A stretch of 64,000 nt of DNA from contig NZ_ASJB01000043.1 of the NCBI RefSeq assembly GCF_000478275.1, forward strand, positions 1-64,000, given 5' to 3'. The stretch's first letter is position 1. Each line of letters starts with the position of its first letter. The notes under the pieces are model-generated. The model did not search any database and was not told the origin of the DNA. It saw nothing but the letters and a program-made list of their open reading frames with translations. The translations under genes were made by a program, and so were the position numbers. The stretch comes from Amycolatopsis orientalis DSM 40040 = KCTC 9412 (lineage in GTDB: Bacteria > Actinomycetota > Actinomycetes > Mycobacteriales > Pseudonocardiaceae). Shown piece after piece: positions 26,401 through 34,735 of this stretch.

Positions 26401-28169
26401 GACCGCGGGGTGGGCGTCCCGCCGCCGTCACCGCCGTGCGTCCGGGGCGAAACGCCGCCGTCGCCGGTGTGGCTGGGCGACCCACCGGTGTCGGTGCGTG
26501 TGTGCGGCGCGGGGGAACCACCGTCCGGGGTGTGGGTGGGGGATCCGCCGGTATCCGTGCGGGTGTGTGGCGCGGGGGAGCCGCCATCGGGGGCGTGGGT
26601 GGGGGAACCGCCCGTGTCCGTGCGGGCGTGCGGGGTTGAAGAGCCGCTGTCCGGTGTGTGGGTGGGCGATCCGCCCGTGTCCGTGCGCGTGTGCGGCGCC
26701 GGGGAACCACCGTCCGGGGTGTGGCTCGGTGAACCGCCGGTGTCGGTCCGGGTCTGCGGCGCCGGACCGCTGTCGGCACGGGCCGGGCTCGGCGAGCCGC
26801 CGTCGGTGCGGGTGTGCGGGGCGGGCGCGTCGGCGCGGGCGGCACTGGGGGAGCCGCCATCGCCGGTGTGGGCGGGAGAGCCGCCGTCGGAGCGCGGTGA
26901 CGAACCGCCGCCGTCCGGCGCCCTGCCGAGGTTACCGTCCGAAGTGGACGGTGAGTCGCCATCGCCGGTGCGACTGGGAGATCCGCCGTCCGAGCGGGAC
27001 GGGGAACCGGCACCATCCCTTGTGGACGGTGAGCCGCCCCCGTCGCCACCGCGGGTGGTGCTCGACGGGGAATCGCTCGGGCGAGAGCCGTCGGAGCCGT
27101 TCGAGCCGTTCGACCCCGAATCGCCGGAGCCGGAATCGCCCGAGCGGCCGGAGTCGCCGTCGGAACCGTTCGAGCGGCCGGAGTCGCCATCGGAACCATT
27201 CGAGCCGTCCGAACCGTCGCCCGAACCATGGGAGCCGTCGCCGTCCGGGCCGTTCCCGGAACCCGTGCCGCCGCCGTCGGGCCCGCCGGAGCCGCCGCCG
27301 CGGCCGCCACGTTGGACGAAGCCGCCCGCCTTGATGTTCTTGGGGTTGAGCGCGTCGAGCCCGGTGACCTTGCCCGCGATCTTGCCGAAGATCTTGATGA
27401 TCTTCTCGAAGACGTCGACCAGCTTGCCGAGCAGCGGCGAGACCCGCCGCATCGCGTCGCACAGTTCCTTGAGCTTGTCGGCGATCTTCGCGGCCCACTT
27501 GGCGATCGCGGTGACAGCCTGCGCGACTACGACGGGCGTGCCGAAGCCGAGGGAGAACACCGTCTCCATGACCCACGCGATGAGCTTGCCGACCGCGTCC
27601 GCGATCAGCTGGCGGATGAATTCGCGGACGAACGCGACGATCTCGCCGAAGATCATCACGACGGTGCTGATCCCGCCCGCGACCGTCGCCGCCGCGCTGA
27701 TCGCTTCGGCCTGTTCCGCGGCCTGCTTGCGGTACTGGTCGCCCGCCTCGCCGGTCCAGCCGGAGGTGCCGTTCTTGACCGTGTTCGAGAACTCGACCTG
27801 GGTGTCTTCCAGCTTCTTGGCGACGTTGCCCCAGGTCTCGGAGTACGACTGGATCACCGGTGGATCGCCCGCCACCGCGTCCAGCATGTCCTTCAGCGGC
27901 TGCATGTGCTCCATCAGGAACGACGCGACCGAGGACATGAGGTAGCCGAACGGGTCGATCGCGGCACTGGCGATCTCGCCGGCGAGGCTCAGCACGCCGA
28001 GCCCGCCGCCCACCCAGTCGCCGTTCGAGATGCCGTTGAAGGCGTCCATGGCCGACTCGGCGACGCCGATTCCCGCCGCGTAGCCGTATTCGCTGTTCCC
28101 GGCCGTCAGCGGCCCCGGGCCGTCGCCGTCCGTCGGCGCCTTCGCGACGAGCGGATTCCCCTCGGGCAT
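23451..28169 (-). CDS. Giant T7SS-type polymorphic toxin with C-terminal DNA/RNA nuclease
   Basis: 1572 residues. Residues 1-280 are a helical WXG100/EspB-like export domain (GWTG at 137-140). Residues 285-840 are low-complexity Ser/Gly/Pro/Asp with a 21-residue tandem repeat. A compact domain with a possible caspase-like pair H864 and C903 (LIGCDAG) follows. Residues about 1040-1390 hold five beta-rich repeats of the form N-x-x-Y-x-V-x-D-x-x-G. The end is an Endonuclea_NS_2-type nuclease with DGGH at 1453-1456, N1460 and the GPGELLNM loop. Predicted to be exported by a type VII system and to kill competitors by degrading nucleic acid. It overlaps the EspC-like stop and the immunity start by one base each. 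Confidence 0.8.
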   Translation of the reverse strand: MPEGNPLVAKAPTDGDGPGPLTAGNSEYGYAAGIGVAESAMDAFNGISNGDWVGGGLGVLSLAGEIASAAIDPFGYLMSSVASFLMEHMQPLKDMLDAVAGDPPVIQSYSETWGNVAKKLEDTQVEFSNTVKNGTSGWTGEAGDQYRKQAAEQAEAISAAATVAGGISTVVMIFGEIVAFVREFIRQLIADAVGKLIAWVMETVFSLGFGTPVVVAQAVTAIAKWAAKIADKLKELCDAMRRVSPLLGKLVDVFEKIIKIFGKIAGKVTGLDALNPKNIKAGGFVQRGGRGGGSGGPDGGGTGSGNGPDGDGSHGSGDGSDGSNGSDGDSGRSNGSDGDSGRSGDSGSGDSGSNGSNGSDGSRPSDSPSSTTRGGDGGGSPSTRDGAGSPSRSDGGSPSRTGDGDSPSTSDGNLGRAPDGGGSSPRSDGGSPAHTGDGGSPSAARADAPAPHTRTDGGSPSPARADSGPAPQTRTDTGGSPSHTPDGGSPAPHTRTDTGGSPTHTPDSGSSTPHARTDTGGSPTHAPDGGSPAPHTRTDTGGSPTHTPDGGSPAPHTRTDTGGSPSHTGDGGVSPRTHGGDGGGTPTPRSDPSPGHHAGNDGGGPTRPTDSGTTTSGTAPTAPRLGDAGPSHVPSQRGGPGGDGSPGVPPQGQPVAGGMPPQGAPGGGTPGGTPGSPGGRPPGGGWTGTPGSPRTPDTHAPRTPDTHTGPSRGPGQTGPGGRPNQPHQPQPVARGNDFGPGAQPHTGTPGTPGPGNRPGGTGPGNTGPGGRGPGGHSGPPHSPDGHGPDGHGPRQDPDGHPDGSPHDRGPDGEPDRPLTPDEVNQRHSEGTPAGSSYHRGDPDMGDLPHRVQPDPDGRYTVDVHVTPDGHARIGNRTYTPEEFADILRRNGDYDGRPIRLIGCDAGSNDFARRLSRELDTEVMAPSRPAWTDSNGRVFSSDYEIGPDGRTRPRIPPNGEWDIHSPDGTARRASDDGFTPDTSHADKQAVDADSARSRGDGDEPPDQDADTSTSGQGNQPQHPNRNPESRQQEQDLLDPDRQRERRQNPQRVTDFTPQSSGDPIPVRPNDPPPGAPRAPRADEPFPGNQRLEPNRSYEVRDADGNPRGTYHTDHTGRVTHIDTSQPNVPHRMPDGSPNPAYRANPDLLHAQPNTTYRVEIDGEHQVFRTGDNGIPEPAVRFHRPDFPADRHVDIGPDHPGSPTPPRPGQPFVARTDLQENTAYRVHDSNGDYRGTYYTDGNGRVRWAEVESGRIARTNPDLANMPRADIGEVRLVQRINPDAETPPGVRNPQDFEGSTRRDVTLDKNKSFFDDHTPPLEPNSRYVVESEYKDGDKTVTRQRAVYWTDEHGNIRLAETYQPHHPDLNYPKPNMVYNVDGGRFVYETGPEVGNRHTSRSYDTDTVAHTSHDLERADKHEIDRRDESSQKRGGGVEGKEPELDADGNPTGRNINKYDGGHIAGNQFRGPGELLNMLGQWRAQNQGLHSAGDAHWYAFESDLSDFLDPKKHTDGATRSIEQVDTFALRADGDRAPHTLQVRWVENVTDADGNVVRTVRIRSFPNVPPSAGSGAGGGT
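26466..26765 (-). repeat. 63-bp in-frame tandem repeat inside the toxin gene
   Basis: About 4.7 copies of a 63-base unit encode the 21-residue repeat DGGSPAPHTRTDTGGSPTHTP with small variations (DSGSSTPHAR, THAP, PSHTG). The array lies in the flexible linker between export and toxic regions. Copy number of such arrays often varies between strains. Confidence 0.75.
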
Positions 28170-28483
28170 CAGTCAGGCACCTGCACGTTCTTGAGTTCCG
28201 CGGCGAAGTTCTCGTCCTGCGCGTGGTAGGCGTTGGACGCCGACCGCACGTTGTTCGCCACCGCCGTCGCGGCCTCGACAGCCTTGTTCAGCGCGTCGAT
28301 GCCGAACTGCTCGACCGGGTCGAGCATCATCCGGAACGGCTGGCAGATGATGCCGTACGCGTCGGTCGGCATGCTCACCTGCTGTGCGGCGTCGACCGCT
28401 GTCCGCAGGCCGTCGGCGATGCCGTCGATCTGCTTGGCGTGCGCGTCGAGGTCGGAGCCGAGCTCGTAACCCTTGCCTGCCAT
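28169..28483 (-). CDS. EspC-family T7SS-associated protein
   Basis: 104 residues, all helical, with the layout of the ESX-associated EspC family (formerly DUF2580): an N-terminal helix (about 8-35), a short turn near PTDAYGIICQPF and a second long helix (about 60-95). Such proteins are encoded next to WXG/LXG toxins and are thought to help their export as small partner proteins. Its stop TGA overlaps the toxin ATG (TGATG). It starts 33 bases after the YbaB-like gene. No signal peptide, as expected for T7SS substrates. Confidence 0.8.
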   Translation of the reverse strand: MAGKGYELGSDLDAHAKQIDGIADGLRTAVDAAQQVSMPTDAYGIICQPFRMMLDPVEQFGIDALNKAVEAATAVANNVRSASNAYHAQDENFAAELKNVQVPD

Positions 28484-28515
28484 GGTGTCTCCCCTCTACC
28501 CGGCCGGATGTACGG

Positions 28516-29058
28516 CTAAGAAAGAATGCTGCCGCCGAAATCGTCCTCGTCGTCGTCCTGCGTGCGGCGGCGCCGCGGGATCGGCTTCGGCTGCGGCGGT
28601 GTGGCCGGCGCGGGCGGCGGGGGCTCTTCCTCCTCGGGGCCGAAGCGGTGGTGCCGCTCGGGCTCCGGCGGGGCGATGTCCTCCTCCGGCGGCGCTTCGG
28701 GGAAGGTGCTCTGCGCTTCCGCGATCACCCGGCTCGCCGTCTCGTCGCCGGTGCCGACCGTTTCGGCCATCGCCTGCTGCAGCAGTTCGGGGATCCTCGA
28801 CTGCGCGAGCTGGACGAGCCGCATGACCTGCGACGAGACCTCGGCCATCCGCTTGCCGCTCGCGGCTTCGGAGATGACCAGGTTCGTGAGCAGGCCCTTC
28901 GAGTCGATCGTGACTTCGATGGTGTTGTCCTTCGACCGCTCCGTCACGGTCTGCCCCTGCATGCGCGCCGCCATCGCCTGATAGCGCGCGGCGGTCTCCT
29001 GGATCTGCTTCGTCCAGTTGTCCACCATCTGTTCGCTGGCGTCGACGTTGTCCGGCAT
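28516..29058 (-). CDS. YbaB/EbfC-like protein, first gene of the toxin operon
   Basis: 180 residues. The first 100 match the YbaB/EbfC fold (helix, then TIEVTIDSKGLLTNLVIS strands, then a helix), a nucleoid-associated DNA-binding family. The tail is unusual: acidic and Pro-rich, then basic PRRRR, then DDDEDDFGGSILS. YbaB-like genes commonly head EspC/WXG toxin cassettes in actinobacteria, where their role is unknown; structural rather than DNA-binding function is possible. Its promoter must lie in 29059-29207, downstream of the hppD terminator-like repeat at 29208-29254. Confidence 0.75.
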   Translation of the reverse strand: MPDNVDASEQMVDNWTKQIQETAARYQAMAARMQGQTVTERSKDNTIEVTIDSKGLLTNLVISEAASGKRMAEVSSQVMRLVQLAQSRIPELLQQAMAETVGTGDETASRVIAEAQSTFPEAPPEEDIAPPEPERHHRFGPEEEEPPPPAPATPPQPKPIPRRRRTQDDDEDDFGGSILS

Positions 29059-29207
29059 CGGGACCCTTCCACAAGCTGCATGCTGACGTCTTCACACTGA
29101 CGGTCCGAAGACGCCACCGGTTCCGGTGAGCGTTGAGATTTTCGTCGGCCATTTTAGGCCGTGTCCGGTGTACCACCCCGCGCCGACAAAGTCGGGCCGC
29201 TCACGTA

Positions 29208-29254
29208 GCGAAAGGGCTCTTCACCGCACAAAGTGCGATGAAGAGCCCTTTCGC
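29208..29254. repeat. 22-bp inverted repeat after hppD (AAAGGGCTCTT core)
   Basis: GCGAAAGGGCTCTTCACCGCAC (29208-29229) pairs with 29233-29254 with one mismatch around AAA. It lies 19 bases beyond the hppD stop codon on the minus strand, so it is a probable terminator that insulates the toxin operon from hppD. Confidence 0.75.
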
Positions 29255-29272
29255 GCCTGCGAACTGCCGGGG

Positions 29273-30530
<1,258 letters not shown>

Positions 30531-30594
30531 CTATGCCCAGTGATGGCGGGGCCCGTGCTGTCATAGTGGACAAACTGCGTAGGAGGTAGGGGCG

Positions 30595-31068
30595 ATGCCG
30601 GACACGCTCGACGCGCTGGACGCGCGGCTGCTGCTGTTGCTCACCGACTCGCCACGGCTCGGCGTGCTCGAATGCGCGCGCCGTCTCGGCGTCGCGCGGG
30701 GCACCGTGCAGGCCCGCCTGGACCGGCTGACCGAACGCGGGATCCTCGGCGGTTTCCCGCCCGAACTGGACCTCGCGGCGATGGGCTACGGCCTCACCGC
30801 GTTCGCCGTCCTCGAGATCGCGCAGGGCCGCCGGGCCGAGGTCGTGGAGGCGCTGTCCGCGATCGACGAGGTGTGCGAGGTCTACGCGACCACCGGTCAG
30901 GGCGACCTTTTCGTGCGGATGGTGGCCCGCAACAACGACGACCTGCAACGGGTGGTCGACGAGGTGGTCGGTGCGCCGTACGTGCGGCGGACCTCTACGT
31001 CGATCGCGTTGTCGACGCCGGTTCCGCCGCGGGTGCGGCCGCTGCTGGAACGGCTGGCCCGGTCGTGA
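30595..31068 (+). CDS. Lrp/AsnC family transcriptional regulator
   Basis: 157 residues: an N-terminal winged helix-turn-helix (about 5-55; LGVLECARRLGVARGTVQARLDRL split across its helices) and a C-terminal RAM/ACT-like domain (about 65-145) that binds small ligands, usually amino acids. It is divergent from hppD, so control of tyrosine catabolism is the natural inference. GGAGG precedes the ATG. Its stop codon lies inside the 40-bp hairpin at 31065-31104. Confidence 0.85.
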   Translation: MPDTLDALDARLLLLLTDSPRLGVLECARRLGVARGTVQARLDRLTERGILGGFPPELDLAAMGYGLTAFAVLEIAQGRRAEVVEALSAIDEVCEVYATTGQGDLFVRMVARNNDDLQRVVDEVVGAPYVRRTSTSIALSTPVPPRVRPLLERLARS

Positions 31069-31104
31069 GTGGTAATGACGGTTCTAACCGTCATTACCAC
31101 TCAC
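31065..31104. repeat. 40-bp inverted repeat, family A
   Basis: Two perfect 19-base arms beginning GTGAGTGGTAATGACGGTT, separated by CT. The first arm contains the TGA stop codon of the Lrp-family gene (31066-31068), so the hairpin overlaps the end of that gene. It separates two convergent genes. Confidence 0.85.
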
Positions 31105-31111
31105 GAGAACG

Positions 31112-31915
31112 TCAGAGCACCTGGGCGAGGTAGCGCTTCGCCGACCGCTGGACGGCCGCGTGCCCGTCGGTGCGGATGATGGCGTCCCACCAGGCGCCGT
31201 AGATCGCCTCGAACGCGTACGGTTCGAGCATCTCGGCCGCGCGCCGGACGACCTCCGGACGCTCCGGGATCAGGTTCGGGTAGCTGTACATCATTCCGAC
31301 GAAGCGACGGTCCGGGATGACCTGCAGGATGTCGCCCGAGAGCACCGCGCCGTGGCCGTTCTCCCCGCCCGGCCAGTGCAGCACGGTCCCGCCGTCGAAA
31401 TGCACGCCGAGGTTGAGCAGCCGCAGGTCGGGGGCGACGTCGAGGGTCGCGCCGCTCCACAGTTTGATGGCCGGGTCCGGCCTGCCGATCCACTGCCGGT
31501 CGTTCTCGTGCAGGTAGACGGGCACGTCGAAGGCGTGGGCCCATTCGACCATCGTCGTGTAGTAGTGCGGGTGGCTGATCGCGATGCCGGTGATCCCGCC
31601 GAGATCACGGACCTTGGCGACGAGGTCGTCGTCGAGGTAGCCCGCGCAGTCCCACAGGAAGTTGCCGGATTCCGCCTTGACCAGCAGTGCCCGCTCGCCG
31701 ATGGCGAAGTTGGGGGTGGAGCCGACGCCGATCAGGCCGGGTCCTTGCTCCTCGACGCGTGCGGTATACGTCCCGCTCTCGCGTACGGTCTTCAGATCGG
31801 TCCACCGTTGTCCCGCCTGCGGGACGTACTGACGTTCGTCCTCGCAGACGGGACAGTCGGACCGGGGTTCCGCGTACTGCATGCCACAAGCGACGCAGAT
31901 CGGTAGCTCACTCAT
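31112..31915 (-). CDS. MBL-fold hydrolase with N-terminal zinc ribbon
   Basis: 267 residues. Four cysteines (C7, C10, C21, C24) make a rubredoxin-like zinc ribbon, followed by a metallo-beta-lactamase fold. The metal motif is degenerate: SHPHYYTTM replaces HxHxDH, and later histidines (HFDG, HWPGGENGHGAVLSGD) remain. The family is widespread as unassigned MBL proteins; the substrate is unknown. GGAGGG five bases before the ATG fixes the start at 31915 rather than ten codons upstream. The gene converges on the Lrp-family gene. Confidence 0.75.
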   Translation of the reverse strand: MSELPICVACGMQYAEPRSDCPVCEDERQYVPQAGQRWTDLKTVRESGTYTARVEEQGPGLIGVGSTPNFAIGERALLVKAESGNFLWDCAGYLDDDLVAKVRDLGGITGIAISHPHYYTTMVEWAHAFDVPVYLHENDRQWIGRPDPAIKLWSGATLDVAPDLRLLNLGVHFDGGTVLHWPGGENGHGAVLSGDILQVIPDRRFVGMMYSYPNLIPERPEVVRRAAEMLEPYAFEAIYGAWWDAIIRTDGHAAVQRSAKRYLAQVL

Positions 31916-31960
31916 CGTTTCCCTCCAGATTTCTCCGGGGGTCACGCTAATGGCTCATAT

Positions 31961-31990
31961 GCGCGCCCGGCCATATAGGGCCGGGCGCGC
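31961..31990 (-). terminator. Hairpin after greA
   Basis: GCGCGCCCGGCC (31961-31972) pairs perfectly with GGCCGGGCGCGC (31979-31990). It lies between the greA stop (32124) and the MBL gene start (31915) on the same strand, and can end greA transcription. Confidence 0.6.
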
Positions 31991-32123
31991 AGTGTTGCTT
32001 GTCGCGCGCTGACGAAAAATCGCCGAAGAGGCGCCGGTTCGCAGGCAACTCACGCTGCGTGCGGAGGGCGCCCCTTCATCGAGTTTCCGGGGCCTTCGGC
32101 CGCAAAGCGGCGCGCGGTGTGGC

Positions 32124-32615
32124 TCACTTGCCGGTGTAGGGCACGGCCTTGACGAGCGTCACCTTCTGGATGCTGCCGTTAGGCAGCTCGTACTCGCGGG
32201 TCTCGCCCTCTTTGGCGCCGAGCAGCGCCTTGCCGAGGGGCGACTCCGGCGAGTAGACGTCCAGGTCACCCTCGGTGCCCTCTTCGCGGGTCGCCAAGAG
32301 GAAGTTCTCGTCCTCGTCGTCACCGTCGTAGCGCACGGTGAGGACCTTGCCCGGTCCCGCGCTGCCGTCGTTGGCGGGCGGCTCGCCCACCTTGGCCGAA
32401 CGGAGGAGTTCCTGGAGGTGGCGGATGCGGGCTTCGTGCTGGCCCTGCTCTTCGCGGGCGGCGTGGTAGCCGCCGTTCTCCTTGAGGTCGCCCTCTTCCC
32501 GGCTATCGTTGATCTTCGCAGCGATGACCGGGCGGAGCTCGATGTAGTGGTCGAGTTCCTGCTTGAGCCTGTCGTAGGCATCCTGGGTCAGCCAGGTCAC
32601 CTTTGTGTCGCTCAC
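32124..32615 (-). CDS. greA: Transcription elongation factor GreA
   Basis: About 163 residues. The N-terminal coiled coil (about 5-80) ends in the acidic tip region [16 protein letters not shown], which reaches the RNA polymerase active site to stimulate cleavage of backtracked RNA; the C-terminal half is an FKBP-like domain. AGGAG directly abuts an ATG at 32624, too close to serve it, but lies nine bases before the GTG at 32615, which is preferred. The order greA - DUF4307 - divergent mca matches other actinobacteria. Confidence 0.9.
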   Translation of the reverse strand: MSDTKVTWLTQDAYDRLKQELDHYIELRPVIAAKINDSREEGDLKENGGYHAAREEQGQHEARIRHLQELLRSAKVGEPPANDGSAGPGKVLTVRYDGDDEDENFLLATREEGTEGDLDVYSPESPLGKALLGAKEGETREYELPNGSIQKVTLVKAVPYTGK

Positions 32616-32710
32616 GGTCACCATCTCCTAGTAGGGCCTGCCAGGCTTGGGTGTACAAGCCGGCCACCGGGCCGACATGGCGCGCCGGCCTGGCTGAGAT
32701 AAAGGAAAAA

Positions 32711-32731
32711 CACGGCCCGTCTTGGGCCGTG
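32711..32731 (-). terminator. Intrinsic terminator with U-tract
   Basis: Read on the minus strand, CACGGCCC-AAGAC-GGGCCGTG is followed by TTTTTCCTTTAT. This is a textbook intrinsic terminator for the DUF4307 gene ending at 32824, and one of the few in the window with a U-tract. Confidence 0.85.
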
Positions 32732-32823
32732 CCGGTAGATCAGAGTAACACGGCGCGAGGTATCGCCGCCGGTCGATTTCGGTCGCGCCTCGGCGTTGGG
32801 CGCCCGTTTCACCCCGTTGGCCG

Positions 32824-33279
32824 CTATGGCCTTGACAGGTACCGTGGTACGTCGTATGAGCACCCGAAGATATCAGCCGTGACCGGCCTTCCGATGCTCT
32901 TGATGGTCGTCGTCACCCTGCTGTGCTTCGAACCAGGCTGAATCAGGACCTCTTTGCGTCCGCTTTCCGCTCCGGTCTTGTCCCGGACCCGGACGACGCA
33001 CACTCCGGGACGGTTCACGTCGTCCCTGGTCACGTTGATCGTGATCTCCATCGCGTCGCCCGGCTTCTCAGCGAACGAGACGCGCTCGCCCTCGATGGGC
33101 GCGCTGCCGAAATTCAGGTACGCGACGTAGGCGATGCCGCCGCTGACCAGCAGCGCGACCAGGCCGAACACCAGGCGCCGCCAGCGTGACGGCCGCGCGG
33201 CGCGGGGCTTGCCGTACCGGCCCTCGGGCAGGTCCGTCCGGGTGCTTTCCGCGGTGGGAGCATCCTGTCCCGTGCTCAA
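32824..33279 (-). CDS. DUF4307 membrane protein
   Basis: 151 residues: a basic cytoplasmic N-terminus, one transmembrane helix (about 36-58) and an exported beta-rich domain with two cysteines (GVCVVRV, FGCSYDV). This is the DUF4307 family, found between greA and mca in many actinobacteria (as I recall, Rv1081c in M. tuberculosis). The start is TTG at 33279, supported by GGGAGG six bases upstream. Function unknown. It is divergent from mca. Confidence 0.8.
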   Translation of the reverse strand: MSTGQDAPTAESTRTDLPEGRYGKPRAARPSRWRRLVFGLVALLVSGGIAYVAYLNFGSAPIEGERVSFAEKPGDAMEITINVTRDDVNRPGVCVVRVRDKTGAESGRKEVLIQPGSKHSRVTTTIKSIGRPVTADIFGCSYDVPRYLSRP

Positions 33280-33424
33280 CCCGGGCCTCCCGGTCGGTGT
33301 CGTCGTGCTCGCAGGGACAATGGAGCCGTATGCGAGTGGTTCCCCTCGAGTATCCGCGCCCGGTCGCGCGGGCCGTCAGGCAGGGTCGCAGGGGAATACG
33401 GAACGAGAAGGGGACGTTCGGAGC

Positions 33425-34324
33425 ATGGTGTTAGCCGATGAACCGCCGAAGTCACGCCTCCGCCTGATGGCGGTGCACGCGCACCCCGACGACGAGTCGA
33501 GCAAGGGCGCCGCCACGCTGGCCAGGTACGCCGCCGAAGGACACGAGGTCATGGTCGTGACCTGTACCGGCGGCGAAGCGGGCAGCGTGCTGAACCCCGC
33601 CATGGACCGTCCCGAAGTACTGGCCAACATGACCGAGATCCGCCGGGAGGAGATGGCCCGCGCGGCCAAGATCCTCGGCGTGAACCACGTCTGGCTCGGT
33701 TTCATCGACTCGGGCCTGCCCGAAGGCGACCCGCTGCCCCCGGTCCCGGAGGGCTCGTTCGCGGTCGTCCCGCTGGAGGAGTCCACCGGCGCGCTGGTGA
33801 AGGTCATCCGCGAGTTCCGCCCGCACGTGATCGTCACCTACGACGAGAACGGCGGCTACCCGCACCCCGACCACATCCGCACGCACGAGATCTCGGTCGC
33901 CGCCTTCGACGCCGCGGGCGAGCCGGAGCGCTACCCGGATGCGGGCGAGCCGTGGCAGCCGCTGAAGCTGTACTACGTGCACGGCTTCTCGCGCGCCAGG
34001 ATGACGATCTTCCACGAGGCGCTGCTCGCGCGCGGCCTGGAGTCGCCGTACGAGGAGTGGCTGAAGTCGTGGGACCCTGAGAAGGCCGACGTCATGGAGC
34101 GGGTGACCACCCGCGTCGAATGCGGCGACTACTTCGAGCAGCGTGACGAGGCCCTCAAGGCGCACGCCACCCAGATCGACCCGAACAGCCGCTGGTTCGC
34201 CGTCCCGCGCGACCTGCAGCGCGAGGTCTGGCCGACCGAGGAGTACGAGCTGGTCCGCTCACTGGTGGACAGCACGCTGCCGGAGGACGATCTGTTCGCC
34301 GGTTTGAAGGAGAAGGTGGGCTGA
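33425..34324 (+). CDS. mca: Mycothiol S-conjugate amidase
   Basis: 299 residues of the MshB/Mca zinc-amidase (LmbE-like) family. Metal-binding motifs are AHPDDES (H20, D22/D23) and HPDH (147-150). Mca cleaves mycothiol adducts of drugs and electrophiles, freeing a mercapturic acid for export, a detoxification route limited to actinobacteria. Length and the conserved neighbours DUF4307 and greA favour Mca over MshB. The ATG at 33425 begins MVLADEPP. The next gene starts directly after the stop (TGAATG). Confidence 0.9.
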   Translation: MVLADEPPKSRLRLMAVHAHPDDESSKGAATLARYAAEGHEVMVVTCTGGEAGSVLNPAMDRPEVLANMTEIRREEMARAAKILGVNHVWLGFIDSGLPEGDPLPPVPEGSFAVVPLEESTGALVKVIREFRPHVIVTYDENGGYPHPDHIRTHEISVAAFDAAGEPERYPDAGEPWQPLKLYYVHGFSRARMTIFHEALLARGLESPYEEWLKSWDPEKADVMERVTTRVECGDYFEQRDEALKAHATQIDPNSRWFAVPRDLQREVWPTEEYELVRSLVDSTLPEDDLFAGLKEKVG

Positions 34325-34663
34325 ATGAGTTTCGTGGTGCCGGCGTTCGCCGTCGTTCCGGTGACGGTGTCGTCGCAGTTCCTGGCGCAGCAGCCCGGCA
34401 ACGGCGACAACGGCGGCCAAGGTGAGGACTTCGGCAAGTCGTCGCCGGTGGGTTTCCTGATCCTGATCCTCTTCCTGATCGCCGTCGCGCTGCTGGTGCG
34501 ATCGATGACCAAGCACCTGAAGCGGCTTCCGGAGAGCTTCGACGAACCGGCCGCTTCTTCGGAGGGTTCGGAGACGCCTGCTGACGAGGCGCCCGAGGCT
34601 TCGGGGGAGAAGGCCGCCGAGCCCGTCGCCAAGACGGAGAAACCGACCGCCAAGTCCGACTGA
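34325..34663 (+). CDS. Small membrane protein downstream of mca
   Basis: 112 residues with a hydrophobic N-terminus (about 2-18), a Gly/Asn/Gln-rich loop, one clear transmembrane helix (about 42-60) and an acidic Ala/Glu/Ser-rich tail. It starts at the base after the mca stop codon, so the two are translated from one mRNA. A homolog follows mca in M. tuberculosis, as I recall (Rv1083). Function unknown. Confidence 0.7.
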   Translation: MSFVVPAFAVVPVTVSSQFLAQQPGNGDNGGQGEDFGKSSPVGFLILILFLIAVALLVRSMTKHLKRLPESFDEPAASSEGSETPADEAPEASGEKAAEPVAKTEKPTAKSD

Positions 34664-34668
34664 GCGCT

Positions 34669-34721
34669 GCTATGAAAGGTCCTTTCCTTGCAAAATTTGC
34701 AAGGAAAGGACCTTTCATAGC
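34669..34721. repeat. 26-bp perfect inverted repeat (GAAAGGTCCTTTC core)
   Basis: GCTATGAAAGGTCCTTTCC... (34669-34694) is exactly complementary to 34696-34721 around a single A. The arms themselves contain smaller AAAGGTCCTTT palindromes. It lies between convergent genes with stops at 34663 and 34736. Confidence 0.8.
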
Positions 34722-34735
34722 GCGCCCGAAGCGGG

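Noticed and set aside
21012..29058. Complete ESX secretion system
   Set aside because: No EccB, EccC, EccD, mycosin or EccE homolog is in the window; only substrate-associated genes are present.
32030..32090. Further inverted repeat (GGCGCC arms) downstream of greA
   Set aside because: Complementarity is short and interrupted by a long loop; not better than expected in GC-rich DNA.
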